DNA of 18,440 nt from assembly GCA_033764445.1 (NCBI GenBank), contig JANRIZ010000125.1:1-18440 (forward strand). Direction: 5' to 3'. Shown here in pieces: positions 7,045 through 14,053 of the stretch. The stretch comes from JANRIZ01 sp033764445 (GTDB lineage Bacteria > Verrucomicrobiota > Verrucomicrobiia > JAWXBN01). The notes below the pieces were generated by a model. The model had not been told where the DNA came from, made no database searches, and saw only the letters and a program-made list of their open reading frames with translations. Position 1 is the first letter of the stretch. Each line of letters starts with the position of its first letter. Made by a program: the position numbers and the translations under genes.

Positions 7045-7518
7045 ATGCGCCATACCATCTCAGTTCTCGTTGAAAACAAGTTCGGCGTGCTCGTGCGCGT
7101 GGCCGGACTTTTCAGCGGACGCGGTTACAATATCGACACGCTCAACGTGGGTCCCACGCACGATCCGCGCACCTCGCGCATGACCATTGTGGTCCGTGGT
7201 GACGACAAGGTTCTGGAGCAGGTGACCAAACAGCTCAACAAACTCGTGGACGTGCTCGAGGTGCAGGACTTCAAGGATGGCGAATACATCGACCGCGAGC
7301 TGGTGTTGGTCAAGGTCAGGGTCGACAGCCGCGCCCGCGGGGACATCATGCAGATCTGCGACATTTTCCGGGCCAAAATCGTGGACGTGCAGCCCAAAAG
7401 CCTGACCATTGAGCTGACCGGGAATGAAACCAAGCTCGACAAGTTTCTCGACCTCATGAAACCCTACGGGATCGCCGACCTGACCCGTTCGGGGAAAATC
7501 GCCCTGGCCCGCAAGTAG
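7045..7518 (+). CDS. ilvH: Acetolactate synthase small (regulatory) subunit
   Basis: IlvH binds the catalytic subunit IlvB/IlvI, raises its activity and gives valine feedback control in the first common step of branched-chain amino acid synthesis. The 157-residue protein has the N-terminal ACT domain (about 2-78), with HTISVLVENKFGVLVRVAGLF, the glycine-rich turn GRGYNIDTLNVG (26-37) and TSRMTIVVRG. The C-terminal ALS_ss domain (about 80-157) includes DSRARGDIMQICDIFRAKIVD and ends in a region with LTRSGKIALAR. The length is normal for the family. The ATG has no SD and lies just downstream of a promoter, so the message has a very short leader. The catalytic ilvB is not in this window, unlike the common ilvB-ilvH-ilvC order. 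ilvC follows after 84 bp. Confidence 0.97.
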   Translation: MRHTISVLVENKFGVLVRVAGLFSGRGYNIDTLNVGPTHDPRTSRMTIVVRGDDKVLEQVTKQLNKLVDVLEVQDFKDGEYIDRELVLVKVRVDSRARGDIMQICDIFRAKIVDVQPKSLTIELTGNETKLDKFLDLMKPYGIADLTRSGKIALARK

Positions 7519-7602
7519 TCGGGAGGGAACGGCGGATTTCGGATTTGAGGCCCCCATTTTATTTACAGCAACACCAACCAAAACGAAGAAAGAGACACTG
7601 CC

Positions 7603-8628
7603 ATGCCAGCCAAAGTCTATACTGACAAAGATGCCGACCTGAAGGTTCTGAAGGGCAAAACCCTCGCCGTCCTGGGATTCGGTTCCCAGGGGCACGCCCA
7701 CGCACTCAACCTGAAGGAAAGCGGTCTTCACGTCATCATCGGCCTGTACAAGGGGTCAAAATCCGTTGCCGTGGCCGAGTCCAAGGGCTTTGAGGTTTTT
7801 GAAACCGGCGAGGCGGTGGCCAAGGCGGATGTCATCTTTGTGGCCATTCCCGACACCAAACAGGCCAAAGCCTACAAGCAGGACATTGCACCGAATCTGA
7901 AGGCCGGAAAGACCCTGCTCTTTTCCCACGGATTCTCGATCCACTTCAAGACCATTGTCCCCCCCAAAAATGTGAACGTCATCATGGTCGCCCCGAAGGG
8001 CCCCGGCCACATCGTCCGCCGTCAGTACACGGAGGGCAAGGGTGTGCCGAGCCTCATCGCCATCTATCAGAACCCCGGCAAGGACGCCAAAAAAATCGCG
8101 CTGGCCTGGGCCAAGGGCATCGGCGGCACACGCGGCGGGGTCATCGAGACCACCTTCAAGGAGGAGACCGAGACGGATCTTTTCGGCGAACAAACCGTCC
8201 TGTGCGGCGGCGCGAGTGCCCTGGTGCAGGCGGGGTTTGAAACCCTTGTTGAGGCGGGGTATCAGCCCGAGATGGCCTACTTCGAATGTCTCCACGAACT
8301 CAAGCTCATCGTGGATCTGATGAACGAGGCGGGCATTGCCGGCATGCGTTTCTCCATTTCCGAAACCGCCAAGTGGGGTGATGTCTCCGTCGGACCCAAG
8401 ATCATCGATGCCTCCGTGAAAAAACGGATGAAACAGGCACTGAAGGAAATCCAGACCGGCAAATTCGCCAAGGGTTGGATCCGCGAGGTCGATGGCGGTT
8501 ACAAAAAGTACAATGCCCTGCTCAAAAAAGGCGAACAGCACGGCATCGAAAAGACCGGGGCCCGGCTGCGTTCGCTCATGCCCTGGATCCAAAAGCGCAA
8601 CATCAAGGGGGCTCAGGCGGCTTATTAG
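7603..8628 (+). CDS. ilvC: Ketol-acid reductoisomerase (class I)
   Basis: IlvC performs the Mg- and NADPH-dependent isomeroreduction of acetolactate or acetohydroxybutyrate, the second step of valine, leucine and isoleucine synthesis. At 341 residues it is the short class I form. The Rossmann motif is GFGSQGHAHALNL (25-37). Catalytic and metal residues are in place: H109, K132 (APKGPGH), D192 and E196 (TDLFGEQ), E228 and E232 (ECLHELK) and S253 (SISETA). The cofactor loop reads GLYKGSKS (47-54). Class I enzymes usually have Arg at the third position, here Tyr49, while the two phosphate-contacting Ser remain. A weak purine-rich stretch (AAGAAAGAGA) precedes the ATG. It is co-directional with ilvH and closed by a strong terminator. 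Confidence 0.98.
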   Translation: MPAKVYTDKDADLKVLKGKTLAVLGFGSQGHAHALNLKESGLHVIIGLYKGSKSVAVAESKGFEVFETGEAVAKADVIFVAIPDTKQAKAYKQDIAPNLKAGKTLLFSHGFSIHFKTIVPPKNVNVIMVAPKGPGHIVRRQYTEGKGVPSLIAIYQNPGKDAKKIALAWAKGIGGTRGGVIETTFKEETETDLFGEQTVLCGGASALVQAGFETLVEAGYQPEMAYFECLHELKLIVDLMNEAGIAGMRFSISETAKWGDVSVGPKIIDASVKKRMKQALKEIQTGKFAKGWIREVDGGYKKYNALLKKGEQHGIEKTGARLRSLMPWIQKRNIKGAQAAY

Positions 8629-8629
8629 A

Positions 8630-8660
8630 GATTCCAAATTCAAGATTCCATATTCCAAAT
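8630..8660 (+). repeat. Short tandem-like ATTCCAAAT repeats after ilvC
   Basis: ATTCCAAAT occurs at 8631-8639 and 8652-8660, with another GATTCCA at 8644-8650. This gives a run of imperfect repeats between the ilvC stop and its terminator. Similar low-complexity repeats are familiar between genes in some bacterial genomes. No function can be assigned. Confidence 0.5.
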
Positions 8661-8673
8661 CCGGAGTGGATGC

Positions 8674-8705
8674 AAAAAAGGCCCGCAATTTGCGGGCCTT
8701 TTTTT
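8674..8705 (+). terminator. Strong Rho-independent terminator after ilvC
   Basis: The arms GGCCCGCAA (8680-8688) and TTGCGGGCC (8690-8698) form a perfect GC-rich stem. It is preceded by six A and followed by seven T (8699-8705). The A and T tracts extend the symmetry, so it can also act on transcripts coming from the opposite strand. Confidence 0.95.
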
Positions 8706-8772
8706 GTCACAGATTCCGGAATTGAATTTGTCCGGACTCCGCCTAGGCTGGAGGCTCAAACCCGGGCGAGCC

Positions 8773-11028
8773 ATGCAGGACGATCTCTCCAACAGGATCA
8801 AACTCACCATTGCCATTTCCCTGATCATTATCGGTCCGGTTCTCTTTGGCGTGGCCGTCTACCAATGGAGCGTGGATAAAAAGGCCAAAGAGGAGGCGGA
8901 GGCCCGGGTGCATGCGTGGAAGGAGGAATACAGAACCATTTTATCCGGGCGGTCCAAAGATCCGGATGGGACCATTACAAAGCTCAAGGCCCACCGGGAA
9001 AATGCCCCGACGGATTCGGAGAAAAAGAGCATCGATTATGATCTGAAAACCATCGCCCAGGAAAAGGAACACAAGGCCTGGCGGGAACAAATGGAGGCCC
9101 TGCGCAAACTGGGCCAGACAAATCCGCAGGAGGGACTGGAACGGATCCGGGCCCTCTCCACGACCGAAAAGGACCGGGGCCATCTTTCCGATCTCAACCA
9201 GGTCGGGGGCAATCTGTATTATGAGCTTTTTTCCAGGGCCCTTCAAAGGAAGGAATATGAAAAGGCCGGGGGTTTGTTGGAGGAGATCCGACGGACCCTG
9301 CCCGATTCCTGGGCCACCCAGTCCATGACGGACAACTGGACGCGGGAAACCGTGTCCCGGGTCAACCAGCTTGTGGCCGATGGCAAACTTGCCGAGGCGG
9401 AACAATTTGCGGAGGAACTGCTCAAGGGCGGGAGTGCTGGCACACGCGAGGTGGAGCAGGCGTATGCGCGCTTGCAGATGGAAAAATGGAGGAAGGCCGG
9501 GTCCAATCCCTCCGACCCCGCGCTGGGTGCCCTGATCAAACGCTGCCGGGATTGGGGGATTCGGGACCACGAAATCGTTTCCCCTCTGGCCGCCACACTC
9601 AAAAGTGATCCGCTTTACGAAGCCGCCCGGACCGCACAAAAGGCCAACGACACCCTCAAGGCGCTGGTCCTTTTTCAGGCACTGCTCAAACAGAACCCCG
9701 GGGCGCTTGCGGCCTTGCCGGGAAAAAGCGTGACGCAGGTGTCGGCCGACATCGGTGACGGGGCCGCGCAGGCCATGCTCGACCTCTACCGGGCCGGGGA
9801 CATGCCCTACCAGGCCGCGCTCAGTCCGGGGGAAGTTTCCAGCCAGTGGCTGGACCGGGCCCATGGCATGGCCATTTCCCCGGCCATGAAGTTGGAGGTC
9901 AGCCGCGAATCCCTCAACCGTGAGATTCAAAACATACAGACCCTGCTGACACAGGAGAAATTTTTCGAGGCGGAAAACAGGGCCAACGCGCTCAGCCGGA
10001 CCATTCTCGGGCGGGTTTTCGAGGATGCGGCACGGGAAAGCGGGGACCCCTGGAAATTTGTGCCGCTGGAACAATCCGAAAAGCTCCGGGCCCAATTGGG
10101 AACGCAGCCTGAACCCGCGCTCATCCAGTCCCTGGGGCAGAAAGTCTCTGCCGGTGAGTTGCTCCCGCAGATGCCCGAAACTGCCCGGGCCCTGGAAATG
10201 ATCACGGAGGTGAATCTGGAGGGCGGTCTTTCCCATTTGAAAAAAAGGAATTTGGAGGCCGCGTATCCGCGTCTGCGTTTTGCCCTGCGCAACGGACGGG
10301 AGGGGGGAAGCGGGGACATGATCCGCACGGAAATGCAGTCGGCCCTCAAGGGGGCGCTTGAACAGAAACAATTCGGGCAGGTCCATGATCTGACCGGATT
10401 TTATATCGGGGAGCTGGGGGTGCCCAAGGAGGGCGATCCCTTCCGGCCGGAGATGGCGGATATTTTGCAGAAGGCCATCGGGCATTTTGGGCAGGATTCC
10501 CCCAAAAAACGGGTGTTTATGATGAGCCTGTATGCGGATTCATTTCCCGGGGACCCCCGGGGGCAACAATATGCCAGCCAGGTCCTGGAGGAGGGATTCC
10601 GTGCCGTGGAAAAAATGCCGGCTGAAAAGCGGCCCAACCCCCTTTCGCTCCCCTCCGGCATCCCGGGTTACAGTGCCTTCATTGTGGACAACAGCACGGA
10701 GTATCATCTGATGGTTTTTTTGAAGGGACCGGAAAAGACCTCTGTCCGGATGCGGCCCCTGAGCCGGGGCACCTTTTTGATCAAGGACGGCGAATACCAT
10801 ACGGCGGTCATTGTCGCCGATGATGATGTGGTGCCCTACCACGCGCAGAACACCTTCAAGAGCGAGTCTTCCCCGCACAACTACTACATCAGGAGGGAGG
10901 GAGCCCCGGACAACGCCTTTTACACGCAGTACCTTCAGAAGGCCGCGGGGGACTATCAGTTGCTCCGTCCCGCACCGGGTTTCCCGACATTGAAGGTGGA
11001 CCCCAAGACCGGATGGGTCAAGCCGTAG
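8773..11028 (+). CDS. Single-pass membrane-anchored protein of unknown function, helical repeat-like
   Basis: I do not recognise a named family. The 751-residue protein has a short N-terminus, one membrane segment (about 9-31, LTIAISLIIIGPVLFGVAVY) and a long, charged, helical body with repeated Glu/Lys/Ala-rich segments and 30-40-residue periodicity reminiscent of TPR-like solenoids (about 32-620). A more compact C-terminal part (about 640-751) looks beta-rich (SAFIVDNSTEYHLMVFLKG, then GTFLIKDGEYHTAVIVADDD). The topology suggests most of the protein lies outside the cytoplasm. I chose the ATG at 8773. The frame is open back to a TTG at 8704, but that lies inside the ilvC terminator. GGAGG at 8751 is 17 nt upstream, rather far for an SD. 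It stands alone between the ilvC terminator and an AT-rich accessory region. Codon use matches the resident genes. Confidence 0.8.
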   Translation: MQDDLSNRIKLTIAISLIIIGPVLFGVAVYQWSVDKKAKEEAEARVHAWKEEYRTILSGRSKDPDGTITKLKAHRENAPTDSEKKSIDYDLKTIAQEKEHKAWREQMEALRKLGQTNPQEGLERIRALSTTEKDRGHLSDLNQVGGNLYYELFSRALQRKEYEKAGGLLEEIRRTLPDSWATQSMTDNWTRETVSRVNQLVADGKLAEAEQFAEELLKGGSAGTREVEQAYARLQMEKWRKAGSNPSDPALGALIKRCRDWGIRDHEIVSPLAATLKSDPLYEAARTAQKANDTLKALVLFQALLKQNPGALAALPGKSVTQVSADIGDGAAQAMLDLYRAGDMPYQAALSPGEVSSQWLDRAHGMAISPAMKLEVSRESLNREIQNIQTLLTQEKFFEAENRANALSRTILGRVFEDAARESGDPWKFVPLEQSEKLRAQLGTQPEPALIQSLGQKVSAGELLPQMPETARALEMITEVNLEGGLSHLKKRNLEAAYPRLRFALRNGREGGSGDMIRTEMQSALKGALEQKQFGQVHDLTGFYIGELGVPKEGDPFRPEMADILQKAIGHFGQDSPKKRVFMMSLYADSFPGDPRGQQYASQVLEEGFRAVEKMPAEKRPNPLSLPSGIPGYSAFIVDNSTEYHLMVFLKGPEKTSVRMRPLSRGTFLIKDGEYHTAVIVADDDVVPYHAQNTFKSESSPHNYYIRREGAPDNAFYTQYLQKAAGDYQLLRPAPGFPTLKVDPKTGWVKP

Positions 11029-11241
11029 GAAGGTTGAGCATTCATTCGTAATCAAAGTGCGACCCATTCTCCTCTATGAAGATATGCTGATTATAACTAA
11101 AAAAAGTTTTTGACAAAAAATAATGTGATAGTAGTTTCACGCCTATTGCTTGGTTCCAAAATTGGAGCCGTTACTCAGGGAGTTCGTTTCCCCTGTAAAA
11201 ATCAAACCTGTTGACCTAACAAGTTAACCTGGAGAGAAAAT
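11029..11241. other. AT-rich upstream region of the accessory cassette, with dyads
   Basis: This 213-bp stretch is far more AT-rich than the gene to its left. It contains TTGACA at 11110-11115 without a clear -10 at normal spacing (an extended TGTGATAGT lies at 11124-11132). GGTTCCAA-AA-TTGGAGCC (11152-11169) pairs fully with one G-U. A CAGGG/CCCTG dyad (11176-11195) and a near-direct repeat GTTGACC/GTTAACC lie just before the SD. It probably holds the cassette promoter and operators, but I cannot assign a start point. Confidence 0.5.
11152..11169. repeat. 18-bp dyad upstream of the accessory cassette
   Basis: GGTTCCAA (11152-11159) and TTGGAGCC (11162-11169) are complementary apart from one G-U pair, with two A between them. 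The tight spacing suits a dimeric repressor site better than an RNA hairpin. It lies 72 bp before the cassette's first ATG. Confidence 0.35.
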
Positions 11242-12279
11242 ATGTCTGCAACAAATATTATTCCAAGTCCAAGTAAAGCGGAGCGAGAATCTGCTGTTCA
11301 TCAGATGGCGAGGATCCGAAGCGAGGTTTTCAGTATCCGAGACAAAGCCAAGCAGGCAAAGCGTTTTTTCGACACCGAGTCCAGCGAGCGCAATGATGTG
11401 AAGAAGGAATTTGACAAGTGTTGGGTTGTCTTAGTTCGTACTGGCGAACTATGGCAGGTTCTGAAGCCGCTAATTTTATTTTTGAGAAAACTCGAAGTTC
11501 CAGCCATGACGAGGGAATTGAGGTATTGGCCCGTTCAAGTCGGTATGGCCCGCAAACACTTGATAGATTGCTATGAATATAACATAAAAGAACTTAAAAA
11601 AGAGGAAGCAGAGAGAGTGCTTAAAGATAATTCCAAAGCAATTGAGCATAAGATTATAAGTATAAAGGAATTAGTTGAGTCGTCTGAAGACAATCCAATA
11701 TCTCCTTGGGATGGAGTTCCAAATGCCATCATCAACACGATTCATCTTCACAGCATTAACCTAGACCAAAATGGAAATGAATGTCCCTTAGACGACGAAT
11801 GCAAAATCAAGGTGGATTGGGAGGCCAAAGATGATAAGTTGGAGATATGCAGAACAGAGTTTGCTCGATTTTGCCTTGAACGACTCAAGATCGATAATAA
11901 AAAAGGGTATTTTATTGAGCCGAGTCCTGTTTGGCGGAAGTTTTACATTCGTGCCGCCAATAGTCTACATATCAATCCAGAGGGCCGTGGTCACCACGTG
12001 CTGTATGCATATGGTGTAGACCCTTTAAGGAGGAAAGAATCAGACACGAAACTTCAAGAAGAGGCAAAAAGAGCTTATGACCGCATGCGACATTGTAAAG
12101 GATTACCCCAGGGTTTGTCTCCTCGAAGGTCAATCATTGAGGCGGTGACACAGCTTTTTGAGGCGCATTTGACGGCACTGGGGATTGAGGTGAATCAGGA
12201 GGGTGCTGCGAGAACTCGTGAAATACTTTATCGCCGCACAAAAGAATCTTCCAAAGGAGAAAATTTGATTAAGAACTAA
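11242..12279 (+). CDS. Unknown protein, first gene of the AT-rich accessory cassette
   Basis: I do not recognise this 345-residue protein. It has no signal peptide or membrane segment. Residues 11-60 and 112-150 are highly charged and look helical or coiled-coil. Residues 155-200 contain a Cys/Asp-rich patch (ECPLDDECKI). Residues 227-285 (PSPVWRKFYIRAANSLHI, then NPEGRGHHVLYAYGVDP and a charged helix) read like a helical repeat domain. The C-terminal segment (297-334) is a basic helical region ending ARTREILYRRTKE. No nuclease, ATPase or helicase motif is visible. Its SD is strong (GGAGAG, 5 nt from the ATG), unlike most genes here, and its codons favour A/T, which suggests horizontal acquisition. 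The DUF2325-like gene follows after 106 bp. A role in a shared system with the next two genes is inference. Confidence 0.75.
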   Translation: MSATNIIPSPSKAERESAVHQMARIRSEVFSIRDKAKQAKRFFDTESSERNDVKKEFDKCWVVLVRTGELWQVLKPLILFLRKLEVPAMTRELRYWPVQVGMARKHLIDCYEYNIKELKKEEAERVLKDNSKAIEHKIISIKELVESSEDNPISPWDGVPNAIINTIHLHSINLDQNGNECPLDDECKIKVDWEAKDDKLEICRTEFARFCLERLKIDNKKGYFIEPSPVWRKFYIRAANSLHINPEGRGHHVLYAYGVDPLRRKESDTKLQEEAKRAYDRMRHCKGLPQGLSPRRSIIEAVTQLFEAHLTALGIEVNQEGAARTREILYRRTKESSKGENLIKN

Positions 12280-12343
12280 AACACACAGCAGGTGGTTTTG
12301 CGGAATTCTGCGACCAGCCATTTTAGGCCCACCTGTGAGAAGT

Positions 12344-12363
12344 GATTTCTGATTTCAGAAATC
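12344..12363. repeat. Perfect 20-bp inverted repeat before the DUF2325-like gene
   Basis: GATTTCTGA (12344-12352) and TCAGAAATC (12355-12363) are exact reverse complements separated by TT. In RNA it forms an 8-bp stem with an ATTT loop. It ends 22 nt before the ATG at 12386, so it could be an operator or a translation-control hairpin. No T tract follows, so it is not a classical terminator. Confidence 0.55.
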
Positions 12364-12385
12364 CCCGATTCTTCCTCACGAGCTT

Positions 12386-12751
12386 ATGAAAACAAAACAC
12401 GCATATCATTTGCACAATGGTCTGGCTGACAAAAAACTTCTGCTCGTGGGTGGTGACCCTCGACAAGTCATGGTCAAAAAGATTCAACGGGCATTCAATC
12501 TTCAACACGTGTTCTGGTTGGCAACACGCGAGAACAACACACGTATAGATGTGTTTTTAAGTCCGATTCTGAACGGACAATATGATTTAGTGATAGCCCT
12601 CTGCGGATTAATGCGTCACCAGCATCTCGCTTATGTGCGGAGGCTAACAAAATTGGCCGGTGTCCCTCTCATTGTCTTGACACGGAGTCCTTCGGTGGAA
12701 CGAATTGCTTATGAATTTGAAAAAATTTTCCCAACTGGGAAATGTCAGTGA
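12386..12751 (+). CDS. DUF2325-like small protein
   Basis: The 121-residue protein resembles the DUF2325 family: a Rossmann-like start KKLLLVGGDPRQ (16-27, the VGG motif), a variable middle, then YDLVIALCGLMRHQHLAYVRRLTKLAGVPLIVLTRS (66-101). That segment matches the family pattern of a hydrophobic strand, a His-containing turn, a basic helix, and a Gly-x-Pro before the last strand. The biochemical role of the family is unknown to me; a nucleotide- or nucleic-acid-related function is only a guess from the fold. No membrane segment is seen. The ATG has no SD but is preceded by a perfect 20-bp dyad. It sits between the 345-residue gene and the 32-codon gene, on the same strand. Family assignment is by pattern memory and should be treated as likely, not proven. 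Confidence 0.65.
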   Translation: MKTKHAYHLHNGLADKKLLLVGGDPRQVMVKKIQRAFNLQHVFWLATRENNTRIDVFLSPILNGQYDLVIALCGLMRHQHLAYVRRLTKLAGVPLIVLTRSPSVERIAYEFEKIFPTGKCQ

Positions 12752-12771
12752 ACCCTTAACAAAGGAAAATC

Positions 12772-12870
12772 ATGAAAAATATGCATGAACCTCGTCCGCC
12801 GAATGGTCCCAGCACAACTGGGAATCCATCCGGTGGCGGTCGCGGTAATAATCCACCGCGTGAAAAGTAA
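12772..12870 (+). CDS. Gly/Pro/Asn-rich 32-residue peptide, last gene of the cassette
   Basis: A 32-codon open frame with a good SD (AAAGGA, 5 nt before the ATG) and a stop followed 15 bp later by a GC-rich terminator. The peptide has 7 Pro, 6 Gly and 5 Asn, with the core PPNGPSTTGNPSGGGRG (9-25) and then NNPP and a basic end. It has no Cys, no hydrophobic stretch and no leader-like helix, so it would be disordered and not secreted. The strong translation signal and its place at the end of a unit make it likely to be real. It could be a structural tail, a substrate for modification or conjugation, or a small regulator. None of these can be chosen from sequence. Confidence 0.6.
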   Translation: MKNMHEPRPPNGPSTTGNPSGGGRGNNPPREK

Positions 12871-12885
12871 GAATGAACCACACAA

Positions 12886-12918
12886 GGCGGCGGGGTTACC
12901 CGCCGCCATTATATTTTT
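12886..12918 (+). terminator. GC-rich terminator closing the accessory cassette
   Basis: GGCGGCGGG (12886-12894) and CCCGCCGCC (12899-12907) form a perfect 9-bp stem with loop GTTA, followed by ATTATATTTTT. It begins 15 bp after the micro-ORF stop. The remaining 155 bp to the next gene hold only a short hairpin (TCCTG-CCTGC-CAGGA) and a doubtful 40-codon frame. Confidence 0.85.
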
Positions 12919-13073
12919 GGGCATGGCTTGAAGGTCGCAATCCGGGGGGATGAATCAAGATTATGAGTCCTGCCTGCCAGGAAACGGTCAGGAAGGATGG
13001 GAGGGTTGCCCGATCAGTCCAAGTGAATGCAATTTAGATTCGACCAGAACAAATCATACAGTAAATTCATGAA

Positions 13074-14048
13074 ATGCTTTTGTCATTTGCAGACGCAGAA
13101 CTCTTTTTCAAGCTTTATCGAGGCCTGATGTCTTTTGTCAATGAACACCTGAAAATCCTGCCCCAACGGGGGATTGATTTCGCCACATTTTTGCAGGTGA
13201 CGCCGGAGTCCAGATACAAAGTCCATGAAGCGTTTGTAAAGGCTCCGCAAACGATCGATTTGTTTTTACAAAAAAATCCCCATCAATTTTCAAATGAAGA
13301 GATGGAGATTGTCAGCTCATGGCGGCACATGGTTCCCGGGCATTTCTATGTTATGAAGGATTATGAAAAACACGCCCTGTTTCTTTCGGTCAATGGGGAG
13401 GTGCGGGTCTACGGAGTTCTGGCCCTGACCGATCCTATCGGGTGGGTGCTCCAAGGCCGGAGTCTTCCAGTTCTGACAAAGACCATTCTGCTCCCCTTCA
13501 GGGATGTCATTATATATGACGGTTTGCTGTACAGTTCTCACATCACTTTCGGAGGGAATATCAGAAAAACCTTGCATGAGGATTTGAGGTTGTCCATCAA
13601 GAGTCATGGAATCATCACATCGCTTCCTGATGTCAAAAATGGTGACGGGGTCAAGGTGGAAATTCAGGATAAAGATACCCCAGAGAAGAAAATACCAACT
13701 CTCTCCATCAGGACCGTGTTGGGCATGTGGCACATCAAATCAATGAGTGCCTGGGATGAAGATTATTTTAATGAAGAGACCCAGGCATATATACAATTTT
13801 CGAATCGTGGCCAGGGGTCATTTCAATTTGGTTATGTCAGTGGAACGATCGATTATTGCATCAATGGGAAGGGAAGAGGTGGACGTGCGGAATTTTCGTG
13901 GGAAGGAGGAGACAGAGCTGATGGGACTCCATTAACAGGAAGGGGCTGGGCGGTTTTGGAAAGGGACCAACTCAAGGGTGAAATTCGGATTCACCAGGGT
14001 GATAGTTCCGGGTTTGTGGCGGTTCGTGCCAAGCGTACTGGAAAGTGA
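13074..14048 (+). CDS. Conserved hypothetical protein built from two separate domains
   Basis: A 324-residue cytoplasmic protein with no signal or membrane segment. The N-terminal part (1-185) begins SFADAELFFKLYRGLMSFVN, has DEx-like acidic spacing around 73-82, and contains LLPFRDVIIYDGLL (139-152) followed by ITFGGNIRKTL. I recall this arrangement from widespread conserved hypothetical proteins. After a charged linker (186-215), residues 217-318 form a second unit with WHIKSMSAWDEDYF, FQFGYVSG (250-257), AEFSWEGGD, GRGWAVL (289-295) and IRIHQGDSSGF. This pattern is also known from many hypothetical proteins. Neither half has an assigned function that I can name. The ATG has no SD. Codon use is intermediate between the cassette and the resident genes. 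Its stop lies 5 bp from the convergent tgpA-like gene. Confidence 0.8.
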   Translation: MLLSFADAELFFKLYRGLMSFVNEHLKILPQRGIDFATFLQVTPESRYKVHEAFVKAPQTIDLFLQKNPHQFSNEEMEIVSSWRHMVPGHFYVMKDYEKHALFLSVNGEVRVYGVLALTDPIGWVLQGRSLPVLTKTILLPFRDVIIYDGLLYSSHITFGGNIRKTLHEDLRLSIKSHGIITSLPDVKNGDGVKVEIQDKDTPEKKIPTLSIRTVLGMWHIKSMSAWDEDYFNEETQAYIQFSNRGQGSFQFGYVSGTIDYCINGKGRGGRAEFSWEGGDRADGTPLTGRGWAVLERDQLKGEIRIHQGDSSGFVAVRAKRTGK

Positions 14049-14053
14049 TTTTT

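Noticed and set aside
8704..8772. Upstream TTG start for the large membrane protein
   Set aside because: The TTG lies in the T tract of the ilvC terminator. The ATG at 8773 directly precedes the membrane anchor.
8941..10485. A 514-codon minus-strand frame inside the 751-residue gene
   Set aside because: It is antisense to a gene with a membrane anchor and normal codon bias. The product is Pro/Gly/Arg-rich and has no recognisable domain.
12950..13072. A 40-codon frame ending 1 nt before the ATG at 13074
   Set aside because: The spacing would suit coupled translation, but GGGGGG abuts the ATG, leaving no SD spacing. The composition is unremarkable, and I see no other support.
11029..14048. 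Integrative element boundaries around the accessory region
   Set aside because: No tRNA, integrase, transposase or convincing flanking direct repeats were found, so I call it a cassette by composition only.
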